Shown in pieces: positions 6,652 to 9,731 of a DNA stretch of 9,731 nucleotides. Under the pieces are notes generated by a model that saw nothing but the letters and a program-made list of their open reading frames with translations, had not been told where the DNA came from and made no database searches. Each line of letters begins with the position of its first letter. Positions within the stretch are counted from its first letter, which is position 1. The stretch comes from Flavobacteriia bacterium (lineage in GTDB: Bacteria; Bacteroidota; Bacteroidia; Flavobacteriales; Flavobacteriaceae). The DNA is taken from positions 1 to 9,731 of the forward strand of contig DRQI01000294.1 in the NCBI GenBank assembly GCA_011330545.1, read 5' to 3'. The position numbers were made by a program, and so were the translations under genes.

Positions 6652-6659
6652 TATTTTTG
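6652..6659 (+). promoter_or_regulatory. Candidate -7 box for the LytTR operon
   Basis: TATTTTTG fits the Bacteroidota -7 consensus TAnnTTTG exactly and ends 17 bp before the ATG at 6677. No TTG is present at the expected -33 distance (TTA at 6629-6631 is nearest), and the leader would be only about 10 nt. The operon must have a promoter in this gap because the upstream gene is divergent, but this exact site is uncertain. Confidence 0.3.
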
Positions 6660-6676
6660 ATATAAAGTACCTTTTA

Positions 6677-7411
6677 ATGTTAAAAGCCGTAATTATAGAT
6701 GATGAGCCAAAAGCCATTCAGGGTTTGTCATGGGAATTGTCTAATTTTAGTGATGAGTTGGAGGTCATCGCTACGTTTTCTGAACCTGAAAAAGCGTTGC
6801 ATTACCTAAAAAATACTGAATTAGATTGTTTGTTTCTAGATGTAGAAATGCCAACCATGGACGGATTTCAATTTCTTGAAAAATTAGAAAAAAAAGATTT
6901 CGCTGTGGTTATTACTACCGCTTATAACGAATATGCTATTAAAGCCCTTAAAAAAGAAGCTATTGATTATTTATTGAAACCTATTGACAGTGATGACCTG
7001 AAAGAAACCATTGCTAAAATAAAAAGATATAACCACCGCAATATCAGTACTGATAAATTTGAGCGGATATTATTAAATTTTAATAACAGGTTACATCATA
7101 AAAAGATAACTATAAATACAGACGGAAAGCTGGTTTTTTTAGAACCTGATGACATATTATATGCTGAGTCTGATGGAAATTACTCAACCCTATACCTTAT
7201 CAACAATAAAAAAATTGTACTTACCAAAAAATTAAAAGAGGTTTGTGAAATCTTACCTCGCGACTATTTTTTTAGAATTCACAATTCTTATATTATCAAC
7301 TTAAATAAAATTAAAGAGTTTATAAAAACAGACGGTTATGTTGTGTTAGAAAACAATAAACGGATTCCGGTTTCAAGACAACGCAAATCTGATTTTTTAG
7401 GTAAATTATAA
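6677..7411 (+). CDS. LytTR-family response regulator
   Basis: The protein has 244 residues, the usual length for LytR/AlgR-type regulators. The receiver domain (about 3-118) has the acidic pair Asp9/Asp10, phosphoacceptor Asp55 in FLDVEMP, Thr81 in VVITTAY and Lys101 in LLKPID. The LytTR DNA-binding domain (about 142-243) shows the family marks: DDILYAESDGNYSTLYL (158-174), RDYFFRIHNSYIINLNKI (195-212) and RIPVSRQRKSDF (229-240). LytTR domains bind DNA through beta-strands, usually at pairs of short direct repeats; I could not pick out such sites upstream. It begins the rightward operon, 9 bp before its partner kinase, and is almost certainly phosphorylated by it. Targets are unknown; the divergent envelope gene is a reasonable candidate by position only. 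Both domains look intact. The start is supported by the receiver domain beginning right at the N-terminus. Confidence 0.95.
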   Translation: MLKAVIIDDEPKAIQGLSWELSNFSDELEVIATFSEPEKALHYLKNTELDCLFLDVEMPTMDGFQFLEKLEKKDFAVVITTAYNEYAIKALKKEAIDYLLKPIDSDDLKETIAKIKRYNHRNISTDKFERILLNFNNRLHHKKITINTDGKLVFLEPDDILYAESDGNYSTLYLINNKKIVLTKKLKEVCEILPRDYFFRIHNSYIINLNKIKEFIKTDGYVVLENNKRIPVSRQRKSDFLGKL

Positions 7412-7420
7412 CATCTTGGT

Positions 7421-9349
7421 ATGCATAAATATATACTCTTTTTTGTTTTACTTTGTTTTATTGTATTTGATGGCTTTGCAGTTCAGAAGAAAGAAGTTGC
7501 CATTCAAAAAAGGGCTGATAGTATTTTAACCGTCAGGCCAAAAACGTATAAAGAGATTAATGGTTTTTTATACGTTTTTAGAAGAGATACCACCCAATTG
7601 CGTTTTCTTGTCAATTTTTTTGATAAAAACAACTATCTGTCGGGCAAGTCATACGCCTTAAACCTTCTCGGCACGAAATATCGAAATTATTCGCTACTAG
7701 ACAAGGCCATAAAAATTCATAAAGAGGCATTAAAAACTTCAATTAAAGCCAAAAATATTGAGTTTAGAGTCTTTAGCCTTAATATGTTAGGCGTAGATTA
7801 CAGAAAAACAGACGCCAATAGAACGGCATTAGATTACAATCAAGAAGCACTGGCCTTAGCCGAAACTGTAAAAAATCCCAATTTGGGTTTGCGCCGTAGT
7901 ATTGCAGTATCTCATAATAGTATGGGTAATATTTACCTGTTGCTCAAACAATATGATTTGGCAATTAATCAATTTAAGCAATCTTTAAAAATTGAAGAAA
8001 GTATCCAAAATAAATTGGGTATTGCTATCAATAACCAGAATATCGGCTATGCAAAAGAAGCTCTAGGTAAATTTGACGAGGCGTTGATTTATTATAAAAA
8101 CTCATTGGACGTCAATACTAAATCTCACAACCGCTTTGGCCAAGTTATTTGCAATAGCAGTATTGCACGAATCTATATCAAGCAAAACAATTTTAACAAA
8201 GCGCTACAGATAATTAAACCTAATTTGGCCGAAGCGATTGCGTTGGGAAACAAAGATTATTTGTCTACTGAATATATTAATTTAGGTTGGGCACAAACCA
8301 AACTAAAACAATATACAATGGCAGAAAAAAACCTGTTAAAAGGGTTGGCAATTGCAAAAGAATACAACATATCACCCAATATTTCTGAAGCGTATAGCCA
8401 TTTGTCTGAGCTGTCACAGCAAAAAAACGATTATAAAAACAGTTTGCGTTATTATAAACTTTCTGAAGAGTTTGATGAAAAAATTTCTAATGAACGCAAC
8501 ATACAATATGTAAATGATTTGATTATTAAATATGACTCTGAGAAGAAAAATAATCAAATAAAAGCACTGGCCAATCAAAATAAAATTGACCAACTCAACT
8601 TTTCAAAGAATAGAAAAATTTGGCTTATAAGCCTGATATCCCTAAGCCTTTTGGCACTTGTGTTGTATTTTTTATACAGGCAGCGCAATTTAAAGAATGA
8701 GAAGCGTATTTTAACCTTAGAGCAAGATTTATTGCGCATTCAAATGAACCCCCATTTTATTTTTAATGCCTTAAATTCAATCAAATTATACATTATAAAT
8801 AATGAGCAAAAAAATGCTGTTCATTACTTGAACAAATTCTCTAAGCTCATTCGAAAAATTTTAGATGCATCTTCGGTAAAAGAAATTAGTTTGGCCGAAG
8901 AATTGAAAACAATGGATTTGTATGTAGGTATTGAAAATATAAGGTTTTCAAATCAGATTAAATATGAAACGATTATAGCACCTTCTATTAATTTAGATAC
9001 TATCAAAGTACCGCCCTTAATATTACAGCCGTTTTTAGAAAATTCTATTTGGCATGGGCTATCTTCTAAAAAAGGGTTAAAAAAAATTACGGTGTCTATT
9101 GGCCAAGTTGACAAAAAGTTTATTCAAATAACGATTGAAGATAACGGTATTGGCAGAAAAGAATCTGCAAAAATAAAAGCCAATAAGGTAATCCGTAGAA
9201 AATCTTTTGGCATCGACATAACCAAAGAAAGGCTTACCAATTTTGTAAAAAATTGCCAACATTCGTTTTCATTAAGCTATAAAGATCTTGTGGATAACAA
9301 TAACAATGCTATCGGCACGCAATTGATATTGCAAATACCTTTGTGTTGA
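7421..9349 (+). CDS. TPR-containing LytS-like sensor histidine kinase (His_kinase family PF06580)
   Basis: The protein has 642 residues. A signal peptide (about 1-20) is followed by a TPR array (about 75-350) that should lie in the periplasm, a coiled segment (355-395), and one transmembrane helix (about 400-419, WLISLISLSLLALVLYFLYR). The cytoplasmic kinase follows. The H box is RIQMNPHFIFNALNSIK with phosphoacceptor His445, characteristic of LytS/YehU-type kinases and unlike the HEFRTPL type of the hybrid kinase in this window. The ATPase domain has N box PFLENSIWHGL with Asn541, G1 box EDNGIGR (573-579) and a G2-like KSFGIDITKERL (594-605), normal for Bacteroidota members. Its partner regulator ends 9 bp upstream. 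TPR sensors of this type are thought to respond through protein contacts; the ligand is unknown. The ORF ends just before a strong hairpin, making this a two-gene operon. All catalytic motifs appear intact. Confidence 0.95.
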   Translation: MHKYILFFVLLCFIVFDGFAVQKKEVAIQKRADSILTVRPKTYKEINGFLYVFRRDTTQLRFLVNFFDKNNYLSGKSYALNLLGTKYRNYSLLDKAIKIHKEALKTSIKAKNIEFRVFSLNMLGVDYRKTDANRTALDYNQEALALAETVKNPNLGLRRSIAVSHNSMGNIYLLLKQYDLAINQFKQSLKIEESIQNKLGIAINNQNIGYAKEALGKFDEALIYYKNSLDVNTKSHNRFGQVICNSSIARIYIKQNNFNKALQIIKPNLAEAIALGNKDYLSTEYINLGWAQTKLKQYTMAEKNLLKGLAIAKEYNISPNISEAYSHLSELSQQKNDYKNSLRYYKLSEEFDEKISNERNIQYVNDLIIKYDSEKKNNQIKALANQNKIDQLNFSKNRKIWLISLISLSLLALVLYFLYRQRNLKNEKRILTLEQDLLRIQMNPHFIFNALNSIKLYIINNEQKNAVHYLNKFSKLIRKILDASSVKEISLAEELKTMDLYVGIENIRFSNQIKYETIIAPSINLDTIKVPPLILQPFLENSIWHGLSSKKGLKKITVSIGQVDKKFIQITIEDNGIGRKESAKIKANKVIRRKSFGIDITKERLTNFVKNCQHSFSLSYKDLVDNNNNAIGTQLILQIPLC

Positions 9350-9358
9350 TTAACGTGA

Positions 9359-9407
9359 TTTCTTAACCCCAAATTATGGACTAATACATAATTTGGGGTT
9401 AAAGAAA
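9359..9407. terminator. Long hairpin terminator after the LytTR operon, probably bidirectional
   Basis: The arms TTAACCCCAAATTATG (9363-9378) and CATAATTTGGGGTTAA (9387-9402) are perfect 16-bp inverted repeats around an 8-nt loop. Pairing extends outward by four more base pairs (9359-9362 with 9404-9407) past a one-base bulge. It starts 9 bp after the kinase stop codon. No U-tract follows on either side, but long stable hairpins are common at gene ends in this phylum, and the symmetric structure could stop transcription from both directions. Its place between the kinase and a leftward ORF remnant suits a shared terminator. Confidence 0.75.
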
Positions 9408-9439
9408 TGTGCTTATTATTGGCTGGCATCGCCTTGTTG

Positions 9440-9586
9440 CTATATTGATAATGAACCCAAAGGAATTTGAAACCATTTTGTGCTTCGGCAATAGCTCATC
9501 TCTAAAATTACAATACTAAAACTTATGGCAAAAAGCATAAAAAGTGGTTTACCGGTAATTTTTTCAATGAACTCATTTAACCCAGG
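9440..9586 (-). pseudogene. Leftward ORF remnant, C-terminal tail of an unrecognised membrane protein (uncertain)
   Basis: On the minus strand a frame is open from just after a TAA (9589-9587) to a TAG (9442-9440), encoding 48 residues. It reads as polar EFIEKITGK, then a hydrophobic stretch KPLFMLFAISFSIVIL, then a basic/aromatic tail (YCRSTKWFQIPLG). This looks like a final transmembrane helix and tail. There is no suitable start: the only Met codons are inside or after the helix. The first three codons belong to the end of the adjacent palindromic element, so the frame may be a gene tail cut by that element's insertion. The bidirectional-looking hairpin at 9359-9407 would fit the end of such a gene. 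Chance coding in intergenic repeat DNA is a serious alternative. Not recognised. Confidence 0.3.
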
Positions 9587-9731
9587 TTATGCAATAGACT
9601 TCCTATTCCGTTCAGAAATCACTGCAAAATAGGTCGTTTCACTGCGTTTTCAAAATTAACCGTAGCGGTGCTACGCTTAATTTAGTAAAACACCCTATTT
9701 TATTGCGCTTTCCTAACTCATAACGTAACTC
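9579..9731. repeat. Large imperfect palindrome, MITE- or REP-like intergenic repeat, running off the window
   Basis: The core is a 14-bp inverted repeat with one mismatch around GGT: AAATTAACCGTAGC (9653-9666) and GCTACGCTTAATTT (9670-9683). Further out AAAATAGG (9626-9633) faces CCTATTTT (9694-9701), flanked by TCGTTTCAC (9634-9642) against GTAAAACAC (9685-9693). An outermost GTTATG (9586-9591) faces CATAAC (9719-9724). The whole is a long fold-back with an extra unpaired stretch (9643-9652). It has no credible ORF. Its base composition (CG-rich core in AT-rich DNA) differs from the surroundings. I infer a multicopy non-autonomous element; the left limit, near AACCCAGGTTATG, is approximate and the right end lies beyond the window. 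Confidence 0.6.

Larger units (their letters stand above)
6153..6676. other. Divergent intergenic region of 524 bp
   Basis: This gap separates the leftward OmpA gene from the rightward LytTR operon. It contains, left to right: the OmpA leader; a leftward terminator-like hairpin (6223-6268); two short leftward ORFs (6309-6371, 20 codons; 6420-6542, 40 codons); imperfect direct repeats (6391-6441); and a promoter-like box just before the regulator (6652-6659). Two small symmetric elements also occur: TGTATACA at 6529-6536, and CATACA (6617-6622) facing TGTATG (6643-6648). No tRNA, riboswitch or recognisable RNA family was seen. Confidence 0.6.

Noticed and set aside
9525..9632. Plus-strand ORF of 35 codons and a further start-less frame through the palindrome ending at the TAG near 9684
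   Set aside because: They run into or through the fold-back repeat, lack homology I can recognise, and such frames are typical spurious translations of intergenic repeats.
1..9731. CRISPR array, tRNA, rRNA, phage or complete insertion sequence
   Set aside because: Both strands were scanned by eye: no regularly spaced repeats with unique spacers, no tRNA-like cloverleaf, no transposase, integrase or phage structural gene was found.

Overview
The window is AT-rich chromosomal DNA from a member of the Bacteroidota, most likely a marine or soil flavobacterium. The evidence is a hybrid one-polypeptide two-component regulator ending in an AraC-type helix-turn-helix, TPR sensor kinases with signal peptides, a LytTR regulator paired with a PF06580-type kinase, flavobacterial OmpA-family architectures, starts without Shine-Dalgarno sequences, and promoter-like TTG/TAnnTTTG elements. 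No identity below genus-group level can be claimed from sequence alone.

Left part (1-6152, all minus strand). In transcription order: a complete OmpA-family envelope protein (6152-4629); a secreted DUF3108-like protein 46 bp behind it (4582-3890); a large hybrid histidine kinase/response regulator with an AraC-type DNA-binding domain (3776-789); a previously untracked 51-aa basic protein (546-391); and, 16 bp further, the N-terminus of a second OmpA-family protein cut by the window edge (374-1). The two OmpA-family proteins share the start of the same central domain, so the hybrid regulator is flanked by paralogues. TTGTAAC-type repeats lie upstream of candidate promoters for both the regulator and the small-protein/OmpA unit. 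A simple reading is that the regulator controls itself and the downstream envelope genes; this is inference.

Middle (6153-6676). A divergent intergenic region of 524 bp. It holds an intrinsic-terminator-like hairpin that is fully paired only as a leftward transcript, a 40-codon leftward ORF upstream of it, imperfect direct repeats, and a possible rightward promoter. Something short may be transcribed leftward here.

Right part (6677-9349, plus strand). A LytTR response regulator and its cognate TPR histidine kinase, 9 bp apart and surely one operon, closed by a long perfect hairpin.

Right edge (9360-9731). The hairpin is followed by a leftward ORF remnant (9586-9440) and a large imperfect palindrome (about 9581-9731) that looks like a non-coding MITE- or REP-like intergenic repeat running off the window. 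The remnant is open up to this element and may be a gene tail cut by it.

Together the window reads as an envelope-maintenance/signalling region: two independent TPR-sensor two-component systems next to OmpA-like peptidoglycan-binding proteins. No component is a clearly new system, but the small protein, the shared operator-like repeats and the leftward transcript signal deserve attention.
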